Below, piece after piece: positions 1 to 5,986 of a stretch of 10,792 nt of DNA (the stretch's first letter is position 1; every line of letters starts with the position of its first letter). The DNA is from Proteobacteria bacterium UBA1847 (GTDB lineage: Bacteria > Pseudomonadota > Gammaproteobacteria > Steroidobacterales > Woeseiaceae). The notes under the pieces are model-generated. The model ran no database searches. It was given only the letters and a program-made list of their open reading frames with translations, and was not told the DNA's origin. Made by a program: the position numbers and the translations under genes. Where the stretch lies: assembly GCA_002338605.1 (NCBI GenBank), contig DDIP01000090.1:1-10792 (forward strand). Reading direction: 5' to 3'.

Positions 1-122
1 GTGGTGGCAGTGGCGACTTCGGCGGCAGCAGCCAGGGTGGTGGTCGTGCACCGAGTCAGGGCGGCGGCAATGCACCGCCACAGCCGGGTCCTGACGATTT
101 CGACGACGACATCCCGTTTTAA
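1..122 (+). CDS. ssb: Single-stranded DNA-binding protein SSB, C-terminal fragment
   Basis: This is the 3' end of an ssb gene that begins left of the window; codons are in frame from base 3 and TAA is at 120-122. The 39 visible residues are a Gly/Ser/Gln/Pro-rich linker followed by the acidic tip PDDFDDDIPF. SSB coats single-stranded DNA during replication, recombination and repair. Its N-terminal OB fold (outside the window) binds DNA, while the flexible linker and the conserved DDDIPF tip recruit partners such as exonuclease I, RecQ, PriA and the polymerase III chi subunit. The final Pro-Phe, which family knowledge marks as essential for partner docking, is intact, so the neighbouring insertion has not damaged the protein. 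The assignment rests on the tip and linker only, but this combination is very distinctive. Confidence 0.93.
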   Translation, partial: GGSGDFGGSSQGGGRAPSQGGGNAPPQPGPDDFDDDIPF

Positions 123-124
123 TT

Positions 125-208
125 ATTACCTAAGACTGTTGTGTGGATAATCATTAGTTAATCTATTGTTATTTATTGATTATTTGAGAAAGTCAGTCAT
201 GGGGTAAT
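125..208. repeat. Interrupted inverted repeat flanking the AT-rich segment
   Basis: The left arm at 125-138 reads ATTACC-TAA-GACTG and the right arm at 194-208 reads CAGTC-ATGG-GGTAAT. Six plus five bases are complementary, separated by a non-pairing centre of 3 versus 4 nt. The arms enclose about 55 bp containing the DnaA-box sequence and the AT-rich run. It could be the paired binding sites of a recombinase at the element end, a stem at the end of the ssb transcript, or chance. Confidence 0.4.
142..150 (-). promoter_or_regulatory. Perfect DnaA-box sequence
   Basis: The plus strand reads TGTGGATAA, so the minus strand reads TTATCCACA, the high-affinity DnaA-box consensus. A relaxed second match (8 of 9 to TTWTNCACA, minus strand) lies at 254-262. 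To the right of the first box is an AT-rich run whose bases 160-172 resemble the 13-mer of the E. coli oriC unwinding element, with two mismatches to GATCTNTTNTTTT. The box orientation relative to the AT-rich run is opposite to E. coli R1, so it is not a simple oriC copy. The sequence match is certain; the function is not. Confidence 0.45.
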
Positions 209-210
209 GT

Positions 211-220
211 AAAGCGCTTT
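211..220. repeat. 10-bp perfect palindrome upstream of intA
   Basis: AAAGCGCTTT is self-complementary and lies about 55 bp before the intA start. Its position suggests an operator or a recombinase-binding site, but a 10-bp palindrome alone is weak evidence. Confidence 0.3.
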
Positions 221-264
221 CGGCCTGATATTGGCTATCTGATACGTCGACTTTGTGTAAATAT

Positions 265-267
265 AGG
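265..267 (+). promoter_or_regulatory. Ribosome binding site deciding the intA start
   Basis: The AGG in TATAGGCAG sits 8 nt before the ATG at 276, a normal spacing. It lies only 2 nt before the alternative in-frame GTG at 270, too close to serve it. An in-frame TAG at 264-266 excludes any earlier start. ATG 276 is therefore preferred. Confidence 0.55.
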
Positions 268-275
268 CAGTGCGT

Positions 276-1481
276 ATGCGTTGCGATTACACAGTCAAGT
301 CGTTTGTATTGGACAGCGGTGAGCGATACTGCTTGCTTATAGAATCTCGGACGGGCTTGCCACTTCACTACCCGAACCTCTACGTTACGACGCAGGTAAG
401 GAACCGGTCACTGTCCCATTCGTCAATGGCGGCGGCGCTTGCCGGCATCAAGGTTTTCCTGGATTTCGTGCATTCGCGGGACATCGATCTCAGAGAGCGT
501 TTCGTCAAGAAGCGCTTTCTCACGATGCCAGAGCTCGATGCGCTAAGTGACTATTCCCTGCGCGACTACCGTGCAGATGATTCGTTAGCAAGCAATTCAT
601 GCCCCACGGTAGCAAGGTCTACGCAATATCATCGTCTTTCGACGATAGCGAACTATATCGCTTGGCTTGGCGCGACGATTCCATCGGGAAGGCTGGACAG
701 GGTAGCGCGATCCGCATTGGACCAAACGGTTGCGCGGATTAAGGCGCGTCGGCCACGAAATCGTAACCGCGCATCCAGCAGACCTGATCGATCCTTGAGC
801 GCTGACCAAATCGAGGCTGCCCTTGGCTCGCTAGATCCAACGTCTGAGACGAATCCTTTTGTGATCCCCGGTGTGCGCGAGCGCAACTGGGTCATCTTTC
901 TGCTTCTTTATCATTTGGGGCTGCGCAGCGGCGAGCTGCTGGGACTTCGAATTCGAGATGTCGACTTCCAAAAGTGTCAGGTGGTCGTGGCGCGTCGGCC
1001 TGACGAGAGAGATGATCCCCGGGTTGATCAACCGCTCGCGAAAACGCTGGACAGGCGATTGCCGATGTCGGCGGGTCTATCGAAGTTGGTCCACAACTAC
1101 GTAGTCGGTTCGAGACGGGCCTTCTCTGCCGCCAGAAAACACGATTTTCTATTCGTCACTCATGCGAAAGGGGCTTGTCGAGGCCAGCCAATCAGTAGGC
1201 AAGGGTTCAACGCACTGTTTCGACGGATTCGCAGCGAGATTCCGTTGCTTGAGAATCTTACGCCGCATCGGCTCCGTCACACTTGGAACAAGCGGTTCAG
1301 CGACGAGATAGATGCCATGAGTGAGCCGATAAGCACTCAAGAAGAGGAGAAGATTCGTTCCTATTTGATGGGTTGGCGCGAAGGCTCCGGCACGAGCTCA
1401 GTCTACAATCGAAGGCACATCGAGGATAAAGCGCAATTGGCAGCACTCGCACTCCAAAGGCGTATGTGGTCAGATGCATAG
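276..1481 (+). CDS. intA: Tyrosine recombinase/integrase (IntA-like)
   Basis: A site-specific DNA recombinase of the tyrosine family, expected to cut and rejoin element ends through a covalent 3'-phosphotyrosine. Of 401 residues, about 45-135 look like the SAM-like core-binding domain and about 175-385 form the catalytic domain. The catalytic set is complete: R217 in GLRSGELLGL, a candidate beta-hairpin Lys at 256 (KTLDRRLP), H331 and R334 in PHRLRHTW, W367 in the third box and the nucleophile Y377 in SSVYNRR. A basic, Arg-rich linker lies near residues 157-172. The ATG at 276 is chosen over the GTG at 270 because of RBS spacing. The stop overlaps the next gene by 8 nt, so translation is probably coupled. 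The gene points away from ssb and lies nearest the presumed left end, as intA does in SE elements. Recombinase function is firm; the subfamily name is inferred from the neighbours. Confidence 0.88.
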   Translation: MRCDYTVKSFVLDSGERYCLLIESRTGLPLHYPNLYVTTQVRNRSLSHSSMAAALAGIKVFLDFVHSRDIDLRERFVKKRFLTMPELDALSDYSLRDYRADDSLASNSCPTVARSTQYHRLSTIANYIAWLGATIPSGRLDRVARSALDQTVARIKARRPRNRNRASSRPDRSLSADQIEAALGSLDPTSETNPFVIPGVRERNWVIFLLLYHLGLRSGELLGLRIRDVDFQKCQVVVARRPDERDDPRVDQPLAKTLDRRLPMSAGLSKLVHNYVVGSRRAFSAARKHDFLFVTHAKGACRGQPISRQGFNALFRRIRSEIPLLENLTPHRLRHTWNKRFSDEIDAMSEPISTQEEEKIRSYLMGWREGSGTSSVYNRRHIEDKAQLAALALQRRMWSDA

Positions 1482-3030
1482 CATGACCGATGGCGCCGCA
1501 GCCACAGTTGGCGCTGTACCCAAAGAACACGGCGCTCGATTCACCTCTATTGCAGGTTATGAAGTCGAGTTTTCTAGTGACTCTTGGCGCTTAGACAAGA
1601 CCATATCCCTGAATATCGATTCGGTGGCGAGCCTTCTCGTGCAAGACTCGGCAGCGGGCTTTAAATGTGTTCTGAAGTTCTACGCAGAGAATTTCTCCGC
1701 CGCCCATACAAGCAATTGTCATCAGCGATTGCTAAGCATGCTGCGAACACTGGATTGCGGGACAATCACGACAGCCGGTCTAATCAACTACCGATCCAGG
1801 TTGCCGAAGAAGCGTCTCTGGTATCTCAGTGTACTAAAGGGATTCCTGAAGCGCTGGCATGAGCTGGGCTATCCGGGCGTCTCTGATGATGTAGTTTGTT
1901 TGCTCAATAGCTGGTCGCTCAAAGGTAACAAGAAAGGCGAAGAGGTTAAGAAGCTTGATCCGCGAAATGGACCGCTCAGCGACATTGAGCTTCAAGGACT
2001 AAATGACACTGCTATCCGAGCTTTCGAAAAGGACCAGATATCCATCACGGAACTTGCGGCTTGCCTGATCATAAGTTTCACAGGTCGGCGACCAAAGCAG
2101 ATATCCCACATGAAATTGTGCGACTTGCCGGATTTTGGTGAGTGCCGTTCGGTCCTCAAGATCAGCGTTCCACGTGCCAAGCAAAGCGGTGCCGGCTTTC
2201 GAGAAGAAACAAAAGAGTTTGCAATCTCTAGCGAGTTGGCGGCCATTCTAGCAATGCAGGGGTCCGTCGCAGAGCGGCAAATGCAGGGTCTCCTAGGACG
2301 TGCGGTCCGCGTTGACGAGCGCGGCTCGATTCCACTTTTTCCTGGCAATTTGACAGGTTTCAAGTCTGTGCAGGATGGCGATATTGAGATGCGACTCGGG
2401 ACAGATCGTTTTCATTGCCATCCGCAGTTCTTTACAGCAACGTTGAAACGTCTTGTTCAAATTGGGAGACTCAATTCAGAGCGGACCGGACAGCGGCTTC
2501 AAATATCGTCGAGACGGCTTCGATACACGATGGGCACACGGGCAGCTAGAGAGGGATTCGGTGAACTGCTCATCGCCGAGTTGTTGGATCACTCCGACAC
2601 ACAGAATGCTGGTGTGTACATCGACAACATTCCGGAACACGTAGAGGCAATTAACAAGGCCGTCGGACAGCAAATGGCAGTCCATGCGCAGGCGTTCGCC
2701 GGTGTTCTGGTCGACAGAGAGGAAGATGCGACGCGCGGTTCCGATTTGAGCAGCCGAGTACGGATAGATCAAGAGGGTGTCGGCACTTGCGGAAGCTACG
2801 GATTCTGCGGTGCGAAAGTTCCGGTTCCTTGTTATACCTGTATGCATTTTCAGCCATGGGTTGACGGACCGCACGAACGCGTTCTCCAGGCAATGCTGGA
2901 AGAGAGGGAGAGCGTACGTGAGGTGACCGGCGATCTACAGATCGCCGCGGTGAACGATCGTTCAATTATCGCGGTCATGGAAGTCGTTCGTAATTGCGAG
3001 ATCAGAAAGGCTGAGCTGGACAATGGCTGA
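1474..3030 (+). CDS. tfp: Tyrosine-recombinase-fold protein, box II His replaced (Tfp-like)
   Basis: A 518-aa protein with the tyrosine-recombinase layout: an N-terminal core-binding region (about 50-150) and a C-terminal catalytic-type domain (about 165-400). Visible residues are R206 in TGRRPKQI (box I), R350 in SSRRLRYT (box II), H373 in LLDHSDT and Y382 in AGVYIDN. The first residue of the H-x-x-R box is Arg (R347), not His, and the box I Glu is replaced by Gln (Q209), so it may be catalytically weak or structural. After this domain comes a Cys cluster, C439, C445, C453 and C456 (C-x5-C-x7-C-x2-C), which could bind zinc, then a charged helical tail. The ATG at 1474 overlaps intA by 8 nt; an ATG at 1483 is also possible and neither has a strong RBS. 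The end overlaps the next recombinase by 8 nt. By size and position it corresponds to Tfp of SE elements. It probably acts with IntA and IntB in one synaptic complex (inference). Confidence 0.78.
   Translation: MHSMTDGAAATVGAVPKEHGARFTSIAGYEVEFSSDSWRLDKTISLNIDSVASLLVQDSAAGFKCVLKFYAENFSAAHTSNCHQRLLSMLRTLDCGTITTAGLINYRSRLPKKRLWYLSVLKGFLKRWHELGYPGVSDDVVCLLNSWSLKGNKKGEEVKKLDPRNGPLSDIELQGLNDTAIRAFEKDQISITELAACLIISFTGRRPKQISHMKLCDLPDFGECRSVLKISVPRAKQSGAGFREETKEFAISSELAAILAMQGSVAERQMQGLLGRAVRVDERGSIPLFPGNLTGFKSVQDGDIEMRLGTDRFHCHPQFFTATLKRLVQIGRLNSERTGQRLQISSRRLRYTMGTRAAREGFGELLIAELLDHSDTQNAGVYIDNIPEHVEAINKAVGQQMAVHAQAFAGVLVDREEDATRGSDLSSRVRIDQEGVGTCGSYGFCGAKVPVPCYTCMHFQPWVDGPHERVLQAMLEERESVREVTGDLQIAAVNDRSIIAVMEVVRNCEIRKAELDNG
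2928..2964. repeat. Two adjacent palindromes inside the 3' part of tfp
   Basis: Bases 2928-2947 form a 9+2+9 inverted repeat: CGGCGATCT, then AC, then AGATCGCCG, with every arm base paired. After CGG at 2948-2950, bases 2951-2964 are a perfect 14-bp palindrome (TGAACGATCGTTCA). Both carry a CGATC core. They encode TGDLQIAAVNDRS in the tfp reading frame and end 58 bp before the intB start. As RNA the first would form a strong 8-bp stem with a TACA loop, but no T-run follows, so it is not a standard terminator. It may be a protein-binding site or a translational control structure. Confidence 0.6.
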
Positions 3031-5035
3031 GTTGTTTCACTTCAAGCCGGCCGGCGAATTAGCTGTCGAACGAAACCTCGCGGAGTTTGTGAAACGCTGC
3101 CAAACGGAATTGGTAGTCTTCGGCGAGGAGCTTGTGTGGGCTGATTGGAGGTGGCCAGGCGTAGGTCAATTTGTGAAGGCTGGACTCAATGCGCGATCGG
3201 CGAAATCTGAGGACGCGTTCGACGATGAATTTATCGACTTTGCCAAGGCCTATGTCCGATATAAACAGGGACATCATAGAACCAAGGTAGCCTATGAGTT
3301 TCTGGCGCTACGGTGCATTGAACCTGCACTAAAAACTGTTACTGGGCGTGCGCGAATCATTGACACTAATGTAGCGACGCTCGATGAGGCTGCGCTACTT
3401 GCTAGGGAGCTTTATAAAGGCGGAACAGCGTACAGGGCCGGAAAGGAGCTCCAGCGCCTTGCAGTATTCGTCTCTGAAAATAGGCTCACCTTTTCTGAAT
3501 TGGGGCAATGGCGATCACCAATTAAGACGAAGGGCTCGGCAGTTCGTACTGGCGAGAAGGCCAAAAAACAGCGCGAAAGAAAGCTACCAAATACGGAGGC
3601 AATGAACGCGCTAGCAGAAGTATTTGCAAGCGGCCCAACAGCTCCACGAGATATCTTCACGACCTCTCTATTCGCGATGACGATGTGCGCGCCAGTCCGT
3701 CTTTCTGAGTTGCTCGAATTGGAGGAAGACTGCGAGGTGGACGACACCGATAGTGCCGGAAAGCCGTGCTACGGGTGGCGATTTGTGTCGGGGAAGGGCT
3801 ACGGCGCGAACATCAAGTGGATTCCGACAGAAATGGTCTCGATCGCCAGGACGGCCGTTCAACGTATACGAGAACTCACGAAGCCCGCCAGAAAGTTGGC
3901 CGCTTGGATCGAATCGGGTACAGACGAATTCTTCCCACATTCGGAAATGCCTGATACTGAGCCGGGGGCTATACTGAGTGGCCCCGAGATGAATAGGGCG
4001 ATGCGGACTATGAGTCCGTGCGGCAAACCGAACTATGCCGCTATCCGGCGATACGGCGTTCGTTTTGGTAGGGACCATTACACGCTCGGTGACCTTTGGA
4101 AAATTGTCGTTGCCAAACAACCTGATTCATTTCCGTATCTTACATCGGACTCAAATACCAAATTCTCTGGCGGTCTCTTTTCCATGACGCGGAATTTACT
4201 CAGTGGTGCGAGGAGAATGACGTCTCTTGTGCTCTGGACGCCAAACGTAAATCACTTTAATCAGGACTTGCGGTCTGCGCCGAATCACAAAGGAGAGATA
4301 TCCTATGGGTTCTTCCACAGGCACGGGTACAAAGCGTTGAATGGTGATCCTCTCAGGCTGTCCTCACATCAGGCTCGACATCTTCTGAATACGTATGCCC
4401 AGCGAGGCGGACTCTCCCAGATAGAGATTGCCAGGTGGTCAGGGAGACTAGATCCAAACCAGAACCGCACCTACAACCACGAATCCGAGTTCGAAATGGT
4501 CAAACGAGCCAACGAACTCGATGTGTCTTCAGAGTTTTTCGGTCCCGACATAACGGTTGGGACAAACCAACCGGTTACGTCGCAAGAGATCAATCTCGGT
4601 GAGGTGGGTTCCGCGCATATAACAGAATACGGCGTTTGTATTCATGATTACACGATGTCGCCGTGCCAGATGTACAGAGACTGTTTGAGCTGTGAGGAAT
4701 TGGTTTGCGTCAAGGGAGATCAGGCCAAGCTCGACAGAATAAGGACACGTCGTGTCGCTGTGGAAGAACAGTACCAGCAGTGCATTGAGGCAATTGAGAA
4801 TGGACTAGCCGGCGCTGATCGCTGGTATGAGCATCATAAGGCGATTCGAAAGAGGATTTCGGAGCTAGTTTCAGTTCTTGAGGATCCTCGTATCGAAGAC
4901 GGTGCTCTGATTCAACTGAGGGGATCGGTTGTCGTGAGCCCACTAAAGCGTGCGCTGCGTGCGTCAGAGCAATCATTGTCGGGACCTCCTAAGGGCAAGC
5001 TGGTCACCGCAAGACGCAAATCTGAGGTGACCTAA
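3023..5035 (+). CDS. intB: Large tyrosine recombinase with C-terminal Cys cluster (IntB-like)
   Basis: A 670-aa tyrosine recombinase, longer than a typical phage integrase (about 350-400 aa). The core-binding region spans about 65-165 and the catalytic domain about 190-495. Catalytic residues seen are R226 in PVRLSELLEL, a candidate Lys at 258 or 265, H449 and R452 in SSHQARHLL, W472 in ARWSGR and Y484 in NRTYNHES; the set is complete. Behind it are five cysteines, C539, C548, C554, C557 and C562 (around GVCIHDYTMSPC and CLSCEELVC), a likely zinc-binding segment, followed by a charged, probably coiled-coil helix (about 567-620) and a basic tail. Similar Cys-rich tails occur in Tn554 TnpB-like recombinases. 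It begins inside tfp (8-nt overlap) and its TAA shares one base with the next ATG, so translation is likely coupled. Expected role: strand exchange at the element ends together with IntA. Confidence 0.85.
   Translation: MAELFHFKPAGELAVERNLAEFVKRCQTELVVFGEELVWADWRWPGVGQFVKAGLNARSAKSEDAFDDEFIDFAKAYVRYKQGHHRTKVAYEFLALRCIEPALKTVTGRARIIDTNVATLDEAALLARELYKGGTAYRAGKELQRLAVFVSENRLTFSELGQWRSPIKTKGSAVRTGEKAKKQRERKLPNTEAMNALAEVFASGPTAPRDIFTTSLFAMTMCAPVRLSELLELEEDCEVDDTDSAGKPCYGWRFVSGKGYGANIKWIPTEMVSIARTAVQRIRELTKPARKLAAWIESGTDEFFPHSEMPDTEPGAILSGPEMNRAMRTMSPCGKPNYAAIRRYGVRFGRDHYTLGDLWKIVVAKQPDSFPYLTSDSNTKFSGGLFSMTRNLLSGARRMTSLVLWTPNVNHFNQDLRSAPNHKGEISYGFFHRHGYKALNGDPLRLSSHQARHLLNTYAQRGGLSQIEIARWSGRLDPNQNRTYNHESEFEMVKRANELDVSSEFFGPDITVGTNQPVTSQEINLGEVGSAHITEYGVCIHDYTMSPCQMYRDCLSCEELVCVKGDQAKLDRIRTRRVAVEEQYQQCIEAIENGLAGADRWYEHHKAIRKRISELVSVLEDPRIEDGALIQLRGSVVVSPLKRALRASEQSLSGPPKGKLVTARRKSEVT
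5024..5030 (+). promoter_or_regulatory. Strong ribosome binding site for srap inside intB
   Basis: GAGGTGA lies within the last codons of intB, with GAGG 7 nt before the ATG at 5035. It gives the small last gene a clear translation signal of its own in addition to coupling through the TAATG stop/start overlap, which fits a need for more of this protein than of the recombinases. Confidence 0.6.
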
Positions 5036-5451
5036 TGGGCAAGAGGCTGTCTAGGCGAAACATTGATGCAATTGTGCACATGATCGATAACTGGAGCGGC
5101 GAAAAGTTAACTTGGCGAGACATCTGCGAAGGATGTCATGAAATTGTCGGAGTCGTTCCCACACGCCAAAGCTTGTCATCGCATAAGCGCATTAAAGAAG
5201 CGTACGGCAACAAGAAGCGCCTCTTATTCGATAGCCCTGGTGAGCGGCCACTGCCGTCAAGCCTTCGCTACGCCAGCAACCGCATAGACTTGCTCGAAAC
5301 AAAGGTAAACAGACTAGAGGAAGAAAACAGGCAGCTCCTACAGCAATTCGCAGTGTGGCAATACAACGCATACAAGCACGGGCTGACAGAATGGCAGTTG
5401 AACGAAGAATTACCGAAAATTGATCGTGACAGAACTGAAGATGCTCTCTAG
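5035..5451 (+). CDS. srap: Small basic coiled-coil recombination auxiliary protein (Srap-like)
   Basis: A 138-aa cytoplasmic protein with no catalytic motif. Residues 1-60 are basic and helical, with a segment (about 25-57, LTWRDICEG to TRQSLSSHKRIKEAY) that looks like a helix-turn-helix or similar DNA-binding fold. Residues 82-106 form a clear short coiled coil (RIDLLETKVNRLEEENRQLL) suited to dimer formation. A conserved-looking tail, QFAVWQYNAYKHGLT then LPKIDRDR, follows. Small proteins of this design close the recombinase operons of SE elements (Srap, an auxiliary recombination protein) and resemble the small TnpC of Tn554-type elements. It overlaps intB by one base and has its own strong RBS. 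A role as an accessory factor in assembling or directing recombination at the ends is inferred from family and context; the HTH assignment is tentative. Confidence 0.72.
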   Translation: MGKRLSRRNIDAIVHMIDNWSGEKLTWRDICEGCHEIVGVVPTRQSLSSHKRIKEAYGNKKRLLFDSPGERPLPSSLRYASNRIDLLETKVNRLEEENRQLLQQFAVWQYNAYKHGLTEWQLNEELPKIDRDRTEDAL

Positions 5452-5452
5452 C

Positions 5453-5519
5453 CGACTCGAGTCGCGAGGTGCGGGGTCAATCCGTGTCTCGGTTTGTGCG
5501 GCTAGTCCTCGCATTCGAG
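5453..5519. repeat. Palindrome and interrupted inverted repeat right after srap
   Basis: CGACTCGAGTCG at 5453-5464 is a perfect 12-bp palindrome starting two bases after the srap stop. Overlapping it, CTCGA-GTC-GCGAGG (5456-5469) is complementary to CCTCGC-AT-TCGAG (5507-5519): 5+6 paired bases with a 3/2-nt unpaired centre, enclosing 37 nt. No T-run follows, so a simple intrinsic terminator is unlikely. The arm design resembles the left-gap repeat at 125-208, though the sequences differ. It may be a transcript-end structure or a recombination site. Confidence 0.4.
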
Positions 5520-5635
5520 CTCGGTTGCACAGCACTCAGGGTCGAGCGGGGATCGTCAATCACGGATTCATGATCGGCCAGAATCGCGTATCAGCGTGGC
5601 GCCGAGAGAGCGATGGTGACTAGGCGCGACCTTCG

Positions 5636-5683
5636 ATATTTGCGAGTTCGAATGCTGGGTCGCTGCCAGAATTGCGCAAATAT
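5636..5683. repeat. 9-bp inverted repeat with nested hairpin
   Basis: ATATTTGCG at 5636-5644 pairs with CGCAAATAT at 5675-5683, with 30 nt between them. Inside, CTGG (5655-5658) can pair with CCAG (5666-5669). The whole could fold as a two-level stem. Its role is unknown. Confidence 0.35.
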
Positions 5684-5957
5684 ATCTGGTTGAGACGTTC
5701 CAAACGGAGAATTTTGCGCCATCTTTGTTCCGAAAACGCTCAAATGTGTCGCAATTTTGCATCACAATTTCGAAGATGCACTTGTTCGTGGCAACCAAAA
5801 ACTGTAACAGATAGACGCGGCAGATCCGAATTAGATTGAGTCCACATCAAGCGTCTGGCTTTTTGTCAATCACTTGTGTAACCGGCTGGCACAATCCGCA
5901 AGCGGAAATAGGCAAACTCGGCGCAAATTGGTGCTACCAGTTTGACAATTTCGCTAT

Positions 5958-5986
5958 TTGACATACCAATTGTTCGAATCAAATAT
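5958..5986 (+). promoter_or_regulatory. Candidate sigma-70 promoter of the RHS gene
   Basis: A consensus -35 hexamer TTGACA lies at 5958-5963, preceded 16 bp upstream by a second TTGACA at 5942-5947. The -10 candidates are poor (AAATAT at 5981-5986 with a 17-bp spacer, or TCAAAT at 5979-5984 with a 15-bp spacer). Position 40-70 bp before the start codon is suitable. The -35 match is clear; the promoter as a whole is weakly supported. Confidence 0.3.

Larger units (their letters stand above)
123..275. other. AT-rich gap between ssb and the recombinase operon; likely left element end
   Basis: These 153 bp carry no gene. They hold an interrupted inverted repeat (125-138 with 194-208), a perfect DnaA-box sequence (142-150), a strongly AT-rich run (about 147-190) and the palindrome AAAGCGCTTT (211-220). 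In elements of this type the first integrase gene starts close to the left attachment site, so the left end is expected here or at the very end of ssb. I infer that location; no duplicated core sequence was found to prove it. No convincing sigma-70 promoter or ssb terminator with a T-run is visible. Confidence 0.4.
276..5451 (+). mobile_element. Core module of an SE-type (Tn6283-like) integrative element
   Basis: Four co-directional genes run with overlaps of 8, 8 and 1 nt: a 401-aa tyrosine recombinase, a 518-aa recombinase-fold protein, a 670-aa tyrosine recombinase and a 138-aa coiled-coil protein. This order and these sizes match the intA-tfp-intB-srap set described for strand-biased circularizing integrative elements, which circularize mainly from one strand and move antibiotic-resistance cargo in gammaproteobacteria. 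Tn554-type TnpABC is a related three-gene arrangement with two recombinases and a small third protein. Classical recombinase-in-trio (RIT) elements have three recombinases, but typically shorter second and third ones, and no fourth gene. The span given covers only the genes. The true ends are unresolved; the left end is probably within 123-275, and the right end is either within 5452-6028 or beyond the window. Confidence 0.72.

Noticed and set aside
4880..4889. 10-bp palindrome GAGGATCCTC inside intB.
   Set aside because: Single palindromes of this length are common by chance and nothing nearby supports a role.
5420..5623. 67-codon plus-strand frame overlapping the end of srap.
   Set aside because: It starts inside srap in another frame, has no RBS and shows no recognisable protein features.
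5641..5670. GTTCGAATGC followed by GCTGCCA looked like the T-loop and CCA end of a tRNA fragment.
   Set aside because: The bases around the loop do not form a T-stem and no acceptor, D or anticodon arm can be found upstream.
213..5740. Near match (10 of 11, inverted) between AGCGCTTTCGG at 213-223 and CCGAAAACGCT at 5730-5740, considered as element end repeats.
   Set aside because: A single 11-base near match between two gaps of this size is expected by chance, and the flanking bases do not continue the similarity.
5568..5798. 76-codon minus-strand frame in the gene-free gap.
   Set aside because: No family resemblance or good start signal, and it spans the inverted repeat at 5636-5683; most likely a chance frame.
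5813..5865. AGACGC (5813-5818) pairs with GCGTCT (5851-5856) and is followed by TTTTT, a possible terminator.
   Set aside because: The stem has only six pairs and the loop is 32 nt, which is too weak for an intrinsic terminator.
5674..5928. Direct repeat GCGCAAAT (5674-5681 and 5921-5928), considered as an attachment core duplication.
   Set aside because: Only eight bases long, with flanks that diverge quickly, in DNA already rich in similar GCAAAT/AATTTTGC words.
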